64,000 bases of DNA from Microbacterium ureisolvens (GCF_019511645.1 NZ_JAEUAX010000001.1:496001-560000), one strand, 5' to 3'; positions 16,918-26,994 are shown, numbered from the stretch's first letter. A program made the numbers and translations. The notes: generated by a model from the sequence alone, not told the origin.

Positions 16918-18642
16918 GTGGCGACATCCACCCCCGTCCGGCATGCATGGCGCGCGCTGACCGGACTCCTCGCGATCACGGCGCTCCTGTTCGGCATCAA
17001 CGCGCTCGGCGTGTATGTGTTCGGGCAGAGTTCGTGGACCCCCGCGCTCGCGCTCGACCTTCAGGGCGGCACGCAGATCGTCCTCGAGGCCCAGACCGAG
17101 GACGGCGCCGACCCGTCGCCCGAGCAGATGCAGCAGGCCGTGACGATCATCCGTCAGCGCGTCGACGCCTCGGGCGTCGGCGAGGCCGAGGTCACCACGC
17201 AGGCGGGCAATCAGATCGTCGTCCAGATCCCGGGCCAGGCAGACGAGGAGACCCGGAACCGCATCGAAGCCTCCGCCCAGCTGCAGCTGCGCGCGGTGCT
17301 CTACACGGGCGCTCCGGCCAACACCTTCGTGGGGGAGGACGGGAACGAGACGCCCTACCCGACGCCCGACCCGACGCTCCAGGCGACCCCGAGCACCTCG
17401 CCGACCAACGGCAGCGACCCCGCGTGGATCACGCCGGCGCTGCAGGCCGAGTTCCAGGCCTACGACTGCGCCGACCCGGCGAACGATCCCGCCAACGCGC
17501 CGGCCGACGAGCCGCTGATCACGTGCGACGCCGACGGCACCGTCAAGTACATCCTCGGCCCCGTCGAGCTCGACGGGTCGTCGATCGACGACGCGACCTT
17601 CGGCCTTCAGCAGAACAACGGTCTGTGGGCGGTCAACCTCTCGTTCGATGCAGAGGGCACCCAGACGTTCGGCGAGATCAGCCAGCGCCTCTATGGCGCG
17701 CAGGCCCCGCTGAACCAGTTCGCGTTCGTGCTCGACGGCTACGTGCTGTCGGCCCCCTCGATGAACGGCGTGATCCTCGACGGCAAGCCCAGCATCACGG
17801 GCAGCTTCACGCAGGAGAGCGCGAAGGTGCTCGCCGACCAGCTGAAGTACGGCGCGCTGCCGCTCAGCTTCACGGTCGAGAGCTCGAACTCGATCTCCGC
17901 GACGCTCGGCTCGCAGCAGCTGCAGATCGGCCTCATCGCGGGCCTCATCGGTCTGCTCCTGGTCGCGATCTACTCGCTCATCGTCTACCGTGCGCTCGGT
18001 TTCATCATCATCGCCTCCCTCGCGGTGATGGCGGTGCTGACCTACCTCACGCTGTGCATCCTGGCGTGGCGCATGGGCTTCCGCCTGTCGCTCGCCGGCG
18101 TCGCCGGTCTGATCGTGACCATCGGATTCACCGCCGACTCGTTCATCGTCTACTTCGAGCGCATCCGAGACGAGCTCCGTGACGGCAAGTCGATCACCGC
18201 CGCCGTAGAGGACGGCTGGGGACGCGCGAAGCGCACGATCTACATCTCGAAGTCGATCAACATCCTCGCCGCCGTGGTGCTGTACATCCTGGCCGACTCG
18301 ACGGTGAAGGGCTTCGCCTTCACTCTCGGTCTCACGACCGCGATCGACGTCCTGATCTTCATCCTGTTCACGCACCCGGTGCTGCAGCTGCTCGCGCGGA
18401 CCCGGTTCTTCGGGTCGGGGCACCCGCTGTCCGGGCTCGACCCGACCGCCCTGGGCGCCGTCTATCGCGGTCGCGCGCAGTTCCGCGAGCCGGTGCTCGC
18501 CACCGGCGCCGCCGGCCGCCGCAACGCCAAGTCCCGCGGCGAGGCGGCGCGTCGCCAGACCATCGCCGAGCGGAAGCAGGCCGAGCTCGCCGCAGCCGAC
18601 AGCGCGAAACCCAGCACGACCGTCAAGGAGGGAGACGACTGA
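16918..18642 (+). CDS. secD: Protein translocase subunit SecD
   Basis: A 574-residue, six-helix membrane protein of the RND superfamily that uses the proton gradient to complete secretion. TM1 is at about residues 14-36, followed by LALDLQGGTQIVLEAQ, a large extracytoplasmic P1 domain, then five helices after about residue 325. GFTADSFIVYFERIRDE is the conserved loop. The P1 domain carries an actinobacterial Pro/Thr/Asp-rich insertion (about residues 140-200) with two Cys (YDC and ITC) that could pair. GTG at 16918 is chosen because it precedes TM1 by a short basic segment. secF overlaps the stop by one base. Confidence 0.96.
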   Translation: MATSTPVRHAWRALTGLLAITALLFGINALGVYVFGQSSWTPALALDLQGGTQIVLEAQTEDGADPSPEQMQQAVTIIRQRVDASGVGEAEVTTQAGNQIVVQIPGQADEETRNRIEASAQLQLRAVLYTGAPANTFVGEDGNETPYPTPDPTLQATPSTSPTNGSDPAWITPALQAEFQAYDCADPANDPANAPADEPLITCDADGTVKYILGPVELDGSSIDDATFGLQQNNGLWAVNLSFDAEGTQTFGEISQRLYGAQAPLNQFAFVLDGYVLSAPSMNGVILDGKPSITGSFTQESAKVLADQLKYGALPLSFTVESSNSISATLGSQQLQIGLIAGLIGLLLVAIYSLIVYRALGFIIIASLAVMAVLTYLTLCILAWRMGFRLSLAGVAGLIVTIGFTADSFIVYFERIRDELRDGKSITAAVEDGWGRAKRTIYISKSINILAAVVLYILADSTVKGFAFTLGLTTAIDVLIFILFTHPVLQLLARTRFFGSGHPLSGLDPTALGAVYRGRAQFREPVLATGAAGRRNAKSRGEAARRQTIAERKQAELAAADSAKPSTTVKEGDD

Positions 18643-19634
18643 TGCGCTCCATGAGCCAGTTCGGCAACGACCTCTACACGGGCAAGACCTCCTTCCCCTT
18701 CGTCGGCCGCCGCCGCCTGTGGTTCCTCATCGCGGCGATCCTCGTCCTGGGCTCCGCCCTGGTTCCGCTGCTGCGCCCCATCCAGTTCTCGATCGAGTTC
18801 ACCGGCGGCTCGCAGTTCACGGTGAGCGGCGTCGCGTCGCCCATCGACCAGTCGCTGGCAACCGAAGCCGTCCACTCGGTCGTGCCGGATGCCACGACCA
18901 AGGTCGTCACGATCGGCGAGGACGCGGTGCGCGTCCAGACCGACCAGATGACGGATGCCGAGAGCCGCGAGGTGTCGGCCGCCTTGGCCGAGGCGTACAA
19001 CGTGCCCGAGAGCGAAGTCAGCTACGCGTTCATCGGGCCCAGCTGGGGAGCGGACGTCACGCGCCAGTCGCTCTGGGGTCTCGCGATCTTCCTCGCTCTG
19101 ACGGCCATCATCCTCGCGCTGTACTTCCGCACCTGGAAGATGTCGCTCTCGGCGATCATCGGCCTCGTGGACGTGCTCATCATCACGATCGGCATCTACG
19201 CCCTGTTCGGCTTCGAGATCTCGCCCGCCGCCGTCATCGGCTTCCTGACGATCCTCTCGTACGCTTTGTACGACACCACGGTCGTCTTCGACAAGATCAG
19301 GGAGAACACCAGCGAGGACGGCGAGGTCTCCGGACGCACGTTCGGCGAATCCGTAAACCTCGCGGTGAACCAGACCCTCGTGCGGTCGATCAACACGACG
19401 GTGGTCGCGATCCTCCCGACCGGTGCGATCCTGTTCATCGGGATCGTGTGGGCGGGTGCGCAGACGCTCACCGACCTTTCGCTGTCGATCTTCGTCGGGA
19501 CCATCGTGGCCGCGTACTCGACGATCTTCGTCGCGGCGCCGCTGTACTCGCTGCTGCGCGAGAACGAGCCGGCCATCAAGGCGCGCGACGCGCGCGTGGT
19601 GGCGGCGCGTGAGCTGGCGGGCACCCCGGCCTGA
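18642..19634 (+). CDS. secF: Protein translocase subunit SecF
   Basis: A 330-residue partner of SecD. TM1 (LWFLIAAILVLGSALVPLL) is followed by FSIEFTGGSQFTV, a smaller periplasmic-side domain, then five helices beginning with SLWGLAIFLALTAIILALYF. SYALYDTTVVFDKIRENT is the conserved cytoplasmic loop, and VNQTLVRSINTT is also typical. ATG at 18642 overlaps the secD stop (TGATG) and has a strong AAGGAGGGAG site inside secD. Confidence 0.97.
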   Translation: MRSMSQFGNDLYTGKTSFPFVGRRRLWFLIAAILVLGSALVPLLRPIQFSIEFTGGSQFTVSGVASPIDQSLATEAVHSVVPDATTKVVTIGEDAVRVQTDQMTDAESREVSAALAEAYNVPESEVSYAFIGPSWGADVTRQSLWGLAIFLALTAIILALYFRTWKMSLSAIIGLVDVLIITIGIYALFGFEISPAAVIGFLTILSYALYDTTVVFDKIRENTSEDGEVSGRTFGESVNLAVNQTLVRSINTTVVAILPTGAILFIGIVWAGAQTLTDLSLSIFVGTIVAAYSTIFVAAPLYSLLRENEPAIKARDARVVAARELAGTPA

Positions 19635-19688
19635 GGGTTCGCCGTGCGGGCGTAGGATTGTGAGGTCCAGCGGAAGGGAGGGGATCGA

Positions 19689-21938
19689 GTGACCGAGACC
19701 GTCCCTCCCGCCCAATCCTCCTCGCTGCGACGCCTGGTCCCTCGGATCTTCTCGAGGTCCGCGCGCCGCGACGACGTCGAGCAGCTCCTGCGGACGGTGC
19801 GTACGCATCATCCCAAGGGCGACCTGTCGATCGTCGAGCGCGCCTATTCGGTCGCAGAGACGGCGCACACCGGTCAGCTGCGTCAGAGCGGCGAGCCGTA
19901 CATCACGCACCCGCTGGCGGTCGCGCAGATCCTCGCCGATCTGGGTCTCGGGCCGCGTGCGATCGCGGCGGCGCTCCTGCACGACACCGTCGAAGACACC
20001 GACTACTCGCTCGAGATGCTCACGAGCGAGTTCGGCGACGAGGTCGCCATGCTGGTCGACGGCGTGACGAAGCTCGACAAGGTCAAGTACGGGGAGAGCG
20101 CGCAGGCCGAGACGGTCCGCAAGATGATCGTCGCGATGTCGCGCGACATCCGCGTCCTGCTCATCAAGCTCGCCGACCGCCTGCACAACGCGCGCACGTG
20201 GGGTTTCGTGCCGCCCGAGAAGTCACGCAAGAAGGCGACCGAGACTCTCGAGATCTACGCGCCGCTCGCGCATCGGCTCGGCATCCAGGCGATCAAGTCC
20301 GAGCTCGAGGACTTGTCGTTCGCCGTGCTGCATCCGAAGCTGTACGCCGAGATCGACAGCCTCGTGAAGCAGCGCACGCCCCAGCGCGAGCAGTACGTGC
20401 AGAACGTCATCGACGCGGTCGACAGCGACCTGCGGGAGCTGCGCATACGCGGGCGGGTGATGGGTCGTCCCAAGCAGCTGTACTCCGTGTATCAGAAGAT
20501 GGTCGTCCGCGGCCGCGAGTTCGACGACATCTACGACCTCATCGGCATCCGCGTGCTCGTGGGCAGCGTGCGCGACTGCTACGCCGTGCTCGGCGCGATC
20601 CACGCACGGTGGACGCCGCTGCCCGGGCGCTTCAAGGACTACATCGCCACCCCGAAGTTCAACCTCTACCAGTCGCTCCACACCACGGTGATCGGCCCGG
20701 GGGGCCGCACCGTCGAGATCCAGATCCGCACGCACGAGATGCACCAACAGGCGGAGTACGGCGTCGCGGCGCACTGGAAGTACAAAGAGCAGATGAACGG
20801 CGGCAAGCCGGACTCCAAGTCCGTCGACACCGACATGGCGTGGCTCGCCCATATCTCGGACTGGCAGGCCGAGACCGCGGACCCCGGCGAATTCCTCGAT
20901 TCCCTCCGTTTCGAGATCGGCGCCAAAGAGGTCTACGTCTTCACACCGAAGGGCCGCGTCATCGGGTTGCCGTCTGGGGCGACACCCGTCGACTTCGCCT
21001 ACGCCGTGCACACCGAGGTCGGCCATCGCACGATGGGGGCCAAGGTCAACGGGCGCCTCGTGCCGCTGGAGTCCGAGCTCAAGAGCGGCGACGTCGTCGA
21101 GGTCTTCACGTCGAAGAACCCCGACGCCGGCCCGAGCCAGGACTGGCTCGGCTTCGTGCGCAGCACGCGCGCCCGTAACAAGATCCGCGGCTGGTTCACC
21201 AAGGAGCGCCGCGAAGAGGCCATCGAGCAGGGCAAGGAGTCGATCGCTCGCGCGATGCGCCGGCAGAACCTGCCGCTGCAGCGCCTGATGAGCCAGGACT
21301 CGTTCACCGAGGTCGCCCACCAGCTCCGCTACGAGGACGTCTCCGCGCTGTACGCCGCCGTCGGCGAAGGTCACGTGTCGACCCAGTCGGTCATCGAGAA
21401 GGTCACCGCGCTGGTCGCGGCAGGCGACACGACCACCGGTCCGATCGACCTGCCGGTCGTCGGCCGGGCACGTGCACCGCGCAACGGCGATTCCGGCATC
21501 CTCGTGCGCGGCGCCCCCGACATCCTGGTCAAGCTCGCGAAGTGCTGCACCCCGGTGCCCGGCGACCAGATCGTCGGGTTCGTCACGCGAGGCAGCGGCG
21601 TCTCGGTCCACCGCGCCGACTGCACCAACGTCAAATCGCTCATGGAGGACCCCGAGCGCCTCATCGAGGTCGAGTGGGCGCCCACGACGAAGAGCGTCTT
21701 CCTGGTGCAGATCCAGGTCGAGGCTCTCGATCGCTCGGGGCTTCTGAGCGATGTGACGCGTGTGCTCAGCGAGCACCACGTCAACATCCTCTCGGCGACG
21801 GTCTCGACCTCGAACGACCGTCTGGCGCTCAGCCGCTTCGTCTTCGAGATGGGCGACATCGTGCATCTCGATCGCGTCCTCAATGCGGTGCGGCGCATCG
21901 ACGCGGTCTACGACGTGTACCGCGTCACGTCGTCCTGA
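19689..21938 (+). CDS. relA: Bifunctional (p)ppGpp synthetase/hydrolase
   Basis: A 749-residue long RSH enzyme controlling the stringent response. The order is hydrolase HD domain ([16 protein letters not shown], then the HDTVED motif near residue 98), synthetase domain ([37 protein letters not shown]), TGS domain ([20 protein letters not shown]), zinc-finger/helical region ([19 protein letters not shown]) and a C-terminal ACT domain. Hydrolase residues HD and ED are intact, so both activities are expected. GTG at 19689 follows GAAGGGAGGGG. Its last 31 bases are overlapped antisense by the next gene. Confidence 0.97.
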   Translation: MTETVPPAQSSSLRRLVPRIFSRSARRDDVEQLLRTVRTHHPKGDLSIVERAYSVAETAHTGQLRQSGEPYITHPLAVAQILADLGLGPRAIAAALLHDTVEDTDYSLEMLTSEFGDEVAMLVDGVTKLDKVKYGESAQAETVRKMIVAMSRDIRVLLIKLADRLHNARTWGFVPPEKSRKKATETLEIYAPLAHRLGIQAIKSELEDLSFAVLHPKLYAEIDSLVKQRTPQREQYVQNVIDAVDSDLRELRIRGRVMGRPKQLYSVYQKMVVRGREFDDIYDLIGIRVLVGSVRDCYAVLGAIHARWTPLPGRFKDYIATPKFNLYQSLHTTVIGPGGRTVEIQIRTHEMHQQAEYGVAAHWKYKEQMNGGKPDSKSVDTDMAWLAHISDWQAETADPGEFLDSLRFEIGAKEVYVFTPKGRVIGLPSGATPVDFAYAVHTEVGHRTMGAKVNGRLVPLESELKSGDVVEVFTSKNPDAGPSQDWLGFVRSTRARNKIRGWFTKERREEAIEQGKESIARAMRRQNLPLQRLMSQDSFTEVAHQLRYEDVSALYAAVGEGHVSTQSVIEKVTALVAAGDTTTGPIDLPVVGRARAPRNGDSGILVRGAPDILVKLAKCCTPVPGDQIVGFVTRGSGVSVHRADCTNVKSLMEDPERLIEVEWAPTTKSVFLVQIQVEALDRSGLLSDVTRVLSEHHVNILSATVSTSNDRLALSRFVFEMGDIVHLDRVLNAVRRIDAVYDVYRVTSS

Positions 21939-22492
21939 CGTGCGGCGACGATCCCCCGGAGGCACGCCAGGGCCGAGCGCTTGTGGGGGAGCGCCCCCGC
22001 CTCCAGCCGTGCGATCGCCCGGTCCGCGGCATCCGTGTCGACGTCCGTGAGGAGGCGCGCGGCCGCCGTATGCTCGTCGTCGCCCACGCGCGCGAGATCG
22101 GCGAGCGTGCGCTCGGGCGTCGTCACGAGCACGCCGCCGATGAGCTGGAGGTCGTCCGCCGGCACCTGCAGGTCGCGGTACACCACGCGACGGTCGGGCC
22201 GGACGTGGATCCGCCGCGGCACCGCGCGCTGCACGGTGTGGCGTGAGGGCGGCGACGGCAGGCCGCCGTGCACCCACGCGGCGGACAAGTGGGTCGCCGC
22301 GAGCGTCTCACCCAGGGTCTCGGCGAGCGAGCCCGCGCGCAGCGCCGTGGTCTCGACGGCGTCCGCCGGGATGTACGCATCGCCGAGAGCCACGAGGTCG
22401 CCGTCGAGGCATGCGGCCGTGAGCTCCGCGCGGGAGAGCCGCTCATCGGCGAAGTAGAGGAAGGGCGATCCCACGGAGGCAGTCTGCCGCAC
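21908..22492 (-). CDS. AbiEi-antitoxin-like protein, no toxin partner
   Basis: A 194-residue soluble protein. [29 protein letters not shown] and [19 protein letters not shown] match the common actinobacterial family annotated as type IV toxin-antitoxin AbiEi antitoxin domain proteins. The N-terminal ~45 residues look like the usual winged-helix segment, somewhat reduced. No AbiEii-like nucleotidyltransferase toxin lies next to it, so an antitoxin role is not supported by context. GTG at 22492 or at 22474 (codon 7) could be the start. The 3' end overlaps relA convergently by 31 bases. Confidence 0.68.
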   Translation of the reverse strand: MRQTASVGSPFLYFADERLSRAELTAACLDGDLVALGDAYIPADAVETTALRAGSLAETLGETLAATHLSAAWVHGGLPSPPSRHTVQRAVPRRIHVRPDRRVVYRDLQVPADDLQLIGGVLVTTPERTLADLARVGDDEHTAAARLLTDVDTDAADRAIARLEAGALPHKRSALACLRGIVAARQDDVTRYTS

Positions 22493-22531
22493 CGCCGAGG
22501 ATGCGGGGATGCCGCACCCGCCGATTGTGGA

Positions 22532-22565
22532 GAACCCGGCCGCCGCGGATGCGACGACCGGGTTC
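22532..22565 (-). terminator. Hairpin after DUF349 gene
   Basis: An 8-bp perfect stem (GAACCCGG and complement) with an 18-base loop lies just beyond the minus-strand DUF349 stop. There is no T run, so it is a weak terminator candidate. Confidence 0.4.
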
Positions 22566-22587
22566 CCGAACGCTCAGGCGGGGCGGA

Positions 22588-24225
22588 TCAGCCGCCCAGT
22601 GCCTTGAGCCACGTGCGACGCGCCTCGAGCGCGTCGGTCGCATTCGCGATCGCCTTCTTGTCTCCCGACTTCTTCGCGGCCTCGAGCTCGTCCTCGAGCT
22701 TCTGGATCGCGTCGTTCAGCTGGCGCGTCATGTCATTCGCGCGCGCCTTCTGCTCGGGGTCGTTGCGCTTCCAGTCGGCGTCCTCACGCGAACGCAGCGC
22801 GTTCTCCACGCGACGCAGCTCGTCATCGAGGGAACGCTCCGTGTCACGGGGGAAGATACGCCCGATCTCGTCCCAGCGGCGCTGGATGCCCGTCAGGATC
22901 GAGCGCGCCTTCGCGATATCGCGCTCGTCTCCGACCGCCTTCGCCTCATCGAGGAGCGCGCGCTTGAGCTCGATCTTCTCGCGGGAGGCCTCGGCGTCCG
23001 CCGCCTCGCGCTCGATGCGCGCGCCGTAGAGCGCGTCACCAGCGGCCTTGAAGCGTGCCCAGAGGGCGTCGTCGACCTTCTTGCCGGCGCGTCCGGCCGT
23101 CTTCCACTGGTCGAGCAGCTCGCGATATGCGGGGATGCCGTCCTCGCCCTTGGGCGCGAGTGCCTCGGCCTTCTCGACGAGGCGCGTCTTGCGGTCGCGG
23201 ACGCCCTTGTGCGCCTCGTCCAGCTCGGCGTAGAACGCACGACGGTGCTTGTCGACCGTGGCGCGTGCGTCGCGGAATCGCTTCCAGAGCTGCTGAGCCG
23301 TGGACTTCGGCAGTCGCGGACCGTTCTGCTGCTGCGACTGCCACTGGTCGAACAGCGCGTTGAGCTCTGCCGTGGCCTGCTTCCACTGCACGGTGCGCGG
23401 GTCGCGGGCGGCGAGGGCCTCCGCCTTCTCGACCAGCTCGGTGCGGGCCTTGACCGCGTCGTCGACGGCTTCGCGCGCCGCGACGGCCTCGGTCGCGGAC
23501 TCGGCGGCGAGCGTCTCGGTGAGGGCGGCTACGCGGGCCACGAGGCTCGCGAGATCGCCGACCGCGGCAGCGCCCTCGAGCTTGCCGTTGATCGTGCGCG
23601 CGGTGGAGCGAAGGTCGGAGGCGGATGCGCCGCCGCGACGATGGCGCACCTCGAGCAGGGTCACCTCGCTGGCCAGGTCGTTGTACTTGCGCTCGAAGTA
23701 CGCGAGCGCCTCTTCGGCGGAGCCGTCGGGGTACTGGCCCACGACACGCCAGCCGTCGGCCTCGCGGACCGAGACGGTGCCGTCCTCGTCGACACGGCCC
23801 CAGGGCTCGTCGGCGGACTGCCCGGTCTCGACGGTGACGTCCACAACCTCGACGGCGACGACCTCGTCGTCTTCGACGACCTCAGCGACGCCGACCACCT
23901 CGACGGCCACGACTTCGGAGTCCTCGACGACCTCCACCACGTCGACCTCGACGAGCTCGATCTCGACGTCCGCCGCTTCGGATCCCTCAGACGCGGCTTC
24001 GTCCGGCGTCTCCTCGGACTTGGACCCGTCGCCTGCGAGAGGGGCCGGCTCGGCCGATTCCGCCTCCGCGGTGTCGTCGGCGGCGGGCGCGGCACCCGCG
24101 TCCGTCGGGGTATCGGCCACGGTCGCGTCGTCGGCGACGGCCGGGGTCTCGTTGTCGTCGGCCCCGGCGGCCTCGGGGGCGTCGGTCTCGGGCGGGAAGT
24201 CTGCTGCGGCAGTCACGGGTTGCAC
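22588..24225 (-). CDS. DUF349 coiled-coil protein
   Basis: A 545-residue protein. Residues 1-135 are Ala/Glu/Asp/Val-rich and low-complexity, with a duplicated stretch at 99-111 and 117-129. A small conserved segment DGTVSVREADGWRVVGQYPDGS follows. The rest is helical, with several DUF349 repeats recognised by W....(A)..(D)..W patterns such as QLWKRFRDARATVDKHRR, ALWARFKAAGDALY and IQRRWDEIGRIF. DUF349 proteins are charged coiled coils; their function in actinobacteria is not settled, though some relatives associate with ribosomes or RNA metabolism. Proximity to relA is a recurrent actinobacterial arrangement as far as I recall. Confidence 0.9.
   Translation of the reverse strand: MQPVTAAADFPPETDAPEAAGADDNETPAVADDATVADTPTDAGAAPAADDTAEAESAEPAPLAGDGSKSEETPDEAASEGSEAADVEIELVEVDVVEVVEDSEVVAVEVVGVAEVVEDDEVVAVEVVDVTVETGQSADEPWGRVDEDGTVSVREADGWRVVGQYPDGSAEEALAYFERKYNDLASEVTLLEVRHRRGGASASDLRSTARTINGKLEGAAAVGDLASLVARVAALTETLAAESATEAVAAREAVDDAVKARTELVEKAEALAARDPRTVQWKQATAELNALFDQWQSQQQNGPRLPKSTAQQLWKRFRDARATVDKHRRAFYAELDEAHKGVRDRKTRLVEKAEALAPKGEDGIPAYRELLDQWKTAGRAGKKVDDALWARFKAAGDALYGARIEREAADAEASREKIELKRALLDEAKAVGDERDIAKARSILTGIQRRWDEIGRIFPRDTERSLDDELRRVENALRSREDADWKRNDPEQKARANDMTRQLNDAIQKLEDELEAAKKSGDKKAIANATDALEARRTWLKALGG
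23839..23931 (-). repeat. Internal duplication in DUF349 acidic region
   Basis: Two 13-residue copies, VVEDSEVVAVEVV and VVEDDEVVAVEVV, are separated by five residues in the acidic N-terminal region. They differ at one residue and probably arose by local duplication. Confidence 0.7.
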
Positions 24226-24324
24226 CTCATCGCGGCTCGCGCCGTCTGTAGGGAGTAGGACGGCTCACAGCCTAGTACGGCGCACGGCCCGCCCGAGGTG
24301 CCGATATGGTGCGAGACGCCGGAC

Positions 24325-24633
24325 TCAGGGGGTCGGCGTGGGCGTCGCGCCGGGTTCCGGCGTGGTCGTCGCCGACGGCGTCGGCTCCGGCGTCGTGGCG
24401 GTGGGCGCCGGAGTCGACGACGGCGAAGGCTCAGGGGCGCCGGGGCCTGCGACGAAGTACAGCGTCTGCGCTCCGATCAGACCGAGCACCAGCATCCCGC
24501 CGACGATGCCCGCGATCAGGTTGTCGCGCGTGCGACGGCGCGACTGGCCGTCGTGGAACTGACGTCGCGCCTCGTACAGCCGCGTGCGCTCGCGCGCAGC
24601 CCGTGCGTCGCGGTCTTTGCCACCGGTCGCCAC
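24325..24633 (-). CDS. Small single-pass membrane protein, unknown function
   Basis: A 102-residue protein. A basic, charged N-terminus (RDARAARERTRLYEARRQ and SRRRTRDN) precedes one membrane helix (IAGIVGGMLVLGLIGAQTLYF, about residues 40-60). The outside tail is Pro/Thr/Ser-rich. The layout resembles the N-terminal anchor of actinobacterial membrane-bound peptidyl-prolyl isomerases found near relA, but no isomerase domain follows, so it may be a reduced relative. ATG at 24633. It is divergent from rarA and upstream of the DUF349 gene on the same strand. Confidence 0.68.
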   Translation of the reverse strand: MATGGKDRDARAARERTRLYEARRQFHDGQSRRRTRDNLIAGIVGGMLVLGLIGAQTLYFVAGPGAPEPSPSSTPAPTATTPEPTPSATTTPEPGATPTPTP

Positions 24634-24756
24634 GTGACCTCCTCGTTCCGTTCATGTCGGGCGCATCCGCCCGTGCCAGGCAGCGCCCGGGCGGGTTGAT
24701 CCTACGGGCCCGCACTGCGGCCGCCAAACCGCGGATCCGGTGTCGTGGCCGCGGGA

Positions 24757-24762
24757 TAGCCT
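24757..24762 (+). promoter_or_regulatory. -10 box TAGCCT, probable leaderless rarA promoter
   Basis: The final T lies seven bases before the first base of the rarA GTG, the same spacing as at ruvC and ruvA. Confidence 0.5.
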
Positions 24763-24768
24763 GGTGGA

Positions 24769-26115
24769 GTGACCGGTCCTTCCGCGCTCTTCCAGGGCCT
24801 GACGCCTCTCGCCGTGCGCATGCGTCCGACCTCGCTGGACGAGGTCGCGGGGCAGTCGCACCTGCTGCGTGCGGGGTCGCCGTTGGTGACGCTCGCGAAT
24901 CCGGATGCCGCGGCTCGGGCCGCGACGTCGGTCATCCTGTGGGGACCACCCGGTACGGGCAAGACCACGCTCGCGCAGGCGATCGCCCGCTCTTCGGGGC
25001 GGCGGTTCGTCGAGCTCTCCGCCGTGACCGCGGGTGTGCGCGACGTGCGCGAGGTGATGCAGGAGGCGCTGACCCAGCGAGATCTCTACGGCCAGTCCAC
25101 CATCCTCTTCCTTGACGAGATCCACCGCTTCACGAAGGCCCAGCAGGACGCCTTGCTGCCGGGCGTGGAGAACGGCTGGGTCGTGCTCATCGCGGCGACG
25201 ACCGAGAATCCGTCGTTCTCCGTGATCTCGCCGCTCCTGTCGCGGTCGCTCCTGCTGACGCTCAAGCCCCTCACCGACGAAGACCTCGGCATGCTCCTCG
25301 ACCGCGCGGTCACCGATGCCCGTGGCCTCTCGGGCAGCGTCGTGCTCGGCGACGAGGCGCGCGCCGCCCTGGTGCGACTCGCCTCGGGCGACGCGCGGCG
25401 AGCCCTCACGGCACTCGAGGCGGCGGCCTCCCTCGCGATCCCGGACGATGACGATGACGACGACGACGTGCGGACGATCCCCGAGATCTCAGCCGACAAC
25501 GTCGCACAGGCGGTCGATCGGGCGCTGCTGCGCTACGACCGCCAGGGCGACGAGCACTACGACGTCATCAGCGCCTTCATCAAGTCGATCCGCGGCTCGG
25601 ATGTGGATGCCGCGATGCACTACCTCGCCCGGATGATCGAGGCGGGAGAGGACCCGCGATTCATCGCCCGCCGCCTCATCATCTCCGCCGCGGAGGACAT
25701 CGGTCTCGCCGACCCCCAGGCGCTGCCGATCGCCGTGGCCGCCGCCGACGCCGTGCAGTTCATCGGGATGCCGGAGGGCCGGATCCCGCTGGCGGAGGCG
25801 ACCGCGTACCTAGCGACGACCGCGAAGTCGAACGCTGCCTACCTCGCGATCGACGCGGCGATCGCCGACGTCCGCTCCGGCGGCTTCGGCCGCGTTCCGA
25901 TCCACCTGCGCGATGCCCACTATCCGGGGGCGAAGCGCCTGGGGCACGGCAAGGGGTACGTGTACCCGCACGACGCCGAGATCGGCATCGCGGCGCAGCA
26001 GTACCTGCCCGACGAACTGCGCGGCCGTCGCTACTACGAGCCCAAGGCCCTCGGCGCAGAGCGCGACGTCCAGGCCCGCCTCGAGAAGATCCGGCGCATC
26101 CTCGACGGCCGCTGA
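24769..26115 (+). CDS. rarA: Replication-associated recombination protein RarA
   Basis: A 448-residue AAA+ ATPase of the RarA/MgsA/WRNIP1 family acting at stalled replication forks. An opening LAVRMRPTSLDEVAGQSHLL precedes Walker A GPPGTGKTT and Walker B ILFLDEIHRF; sensor AATTENPSFSV and RALTALE follow. The C-terminal tetramerisation domain (SAFIKSIRGSDVDAAMHYLA, SAAEDIGLADP, HYPGAKRLGHG) is complete. A run of eight Asp (about residues 227-234) forms an acidic insertion between the ATPase and C-terminal parts. GTG at 24769 seems to be leaderless. Confidence 0.96.
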   Translation: MTGPSALFQGLTPLAVRMRPTSLDEVAGQSHLLRAGSPLVTLANPDAAARAATSVILWGPPGTGKTTLAQAIARSSGRRFVELSAVTAGVRDVREVMQEALTQRDLYGQSTILFLDEIHRFTKAQQDALLPGVENGWVVLIAATTENPSFSVISPLLSRSLLLTLKPLTDEDLGMLLDRAVTDARGLSGSVVLGDEARAALVRLASGDARRALTALEAAASLAIPDDDDDDDDVRTIPEISADNVAQAVDRALLRYDRQGDEHYDVISAFIKSIRGSDVDAAMHYLARMIEAGEDPRFIARRLIISAAEDIGLADPQALPIAVAAADAVQFIGMPEGRIPLAEATAYLATTAKSNAAYLAIDAAIADVRSGGFGRVPIHLRDAHYPGAKRLGHGKGYVYPHDAEIGIAAQQYLPDELRGRRYYEPKALGAERDVQARLEKIRRILDGR

Positions 26116-26348
26116 ACACCCGTCCGTCGACTCGATGCGCGCTTCGCCGCCGCGCCCCACGGTCGTGCGGGATGCCCGCCGACCGCGTCTGGTAAGCTTG
26201 AGCGGCTCGAAACGCCGTTTTCGGGCATCCCCTCTCTTCCAGACCTACCTTCCGGCATGCCCCGGCGTGCAGTCCGGACAGGGCGAAGACAGGGTGATAC
26301 GTCCGCGAGCCGTGAAAGACACGGCAGCGTCATCGAAAGGAACACTTC
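26116..26348 (+). other. rpsD leader region
   Basis: 233 bases between rarA and rpsD. TAAGCT at 26193-26198 could be a -10, giving a leader of about 140 bases. The leader could carry ribosomal-protein autoregulation, as S4 does in other bacteria, but I could not recognise a specific S4-binding structure. GAAAGGA at 26335-26341 is the ribosome site. Confidence 0.4.
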
Positions 26349-26978
26349 GTGGCAACGAAGTCCCAGGACCGCCGCAAGGTCCGTCTGTCGCGCGCCCTCG
26401 GCGTCGCGCTCACCCCGAAGGCCGCCCGCTACCTGGAGAAGCGTCCCTACGCTCCGGGCGAGCACGGCCGCACCAAGCGCAAGCAGGACAGCGACTACGC
26501 CGTCCGCCTCCGTGAGAAGCAGCGTCTGCGCGAGCAGTACGGCATCCGCGAGAAGCAGCTGCGCATCCAGTTCAACGAGGCCCGCCGCACCCAGGGCCTG
26601 ACCGGTGAGAACCTCGTCGAGCAGCTCGAGATGCGTCTGGACGCCCTCGTGCTGCGCGCCGGCTTCGCCCGCACCACCGCGCAGGCACGTCAGCTCGTCG
26701 TGCACCGCCACATCCTCGTGGACGGCCAGCTCGTCGACCGCCCGTCGTTCCGCGTGAAGCCGGGTCAGCTCATCCACGTCAAGGCGAAGAGCGAGGGCCT
26801 CGAGCCCTTCCAGGTCGCAGCTCTCGGCGGCCACGCCGAGGTCCTGCCGCCCGTCCCGGGCTACCTCGAGGTCGAGCTCGACAAGCTCCAGGCCCGTCTC
26901 GTGCGCCGCCCCAAGCGCGCCGAGGTCCCCGTGGTCTGCGACGTCCAGCTCGTCGTCGAGTACTACGCAGCTCGCTGA
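26349..26978 (+). CDS. rpsD: 30S ribosomal protein S4
   Basis: A 209-residue primary 16S rRNA binding protein. KSQDRRKVRLSRALG, the basic YAPGEHGRTKRKQDSDYAVR, EKQLRIQFNEA and the S4 RNA-binding domain LDALVLRAGFARTTAQARQL are conserved. No zinc-type Cys cluster is present (the C- form). GTG at 26349 follows AAAGGAACACTTC. It is monocistronic here and ends in a good terminator, unlike organisms where rpsD is in the alpha operon. Confidence 0.98.
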   Translation: MATKSQDRRKVRLSRALGVALTPKAARYLEKRPYAPGEHGRTKRKQDSDYAVRLREKQRLREQYGIREKQLRIQFNEARRTQGLTGENLVEQLEMRLDALVLRAGFARTTAQARQLVVHRHILVDGQLVDRPSFRVKPGQLIHVKAKSEGLEPFQVAALGGHAEVLPPVPGYLEVELDKLQARLVRRPKRAEVPVVCDVQLVVEYYAAR

Positions 26979-26994
26979 TCTTCAGCAAGTGACG

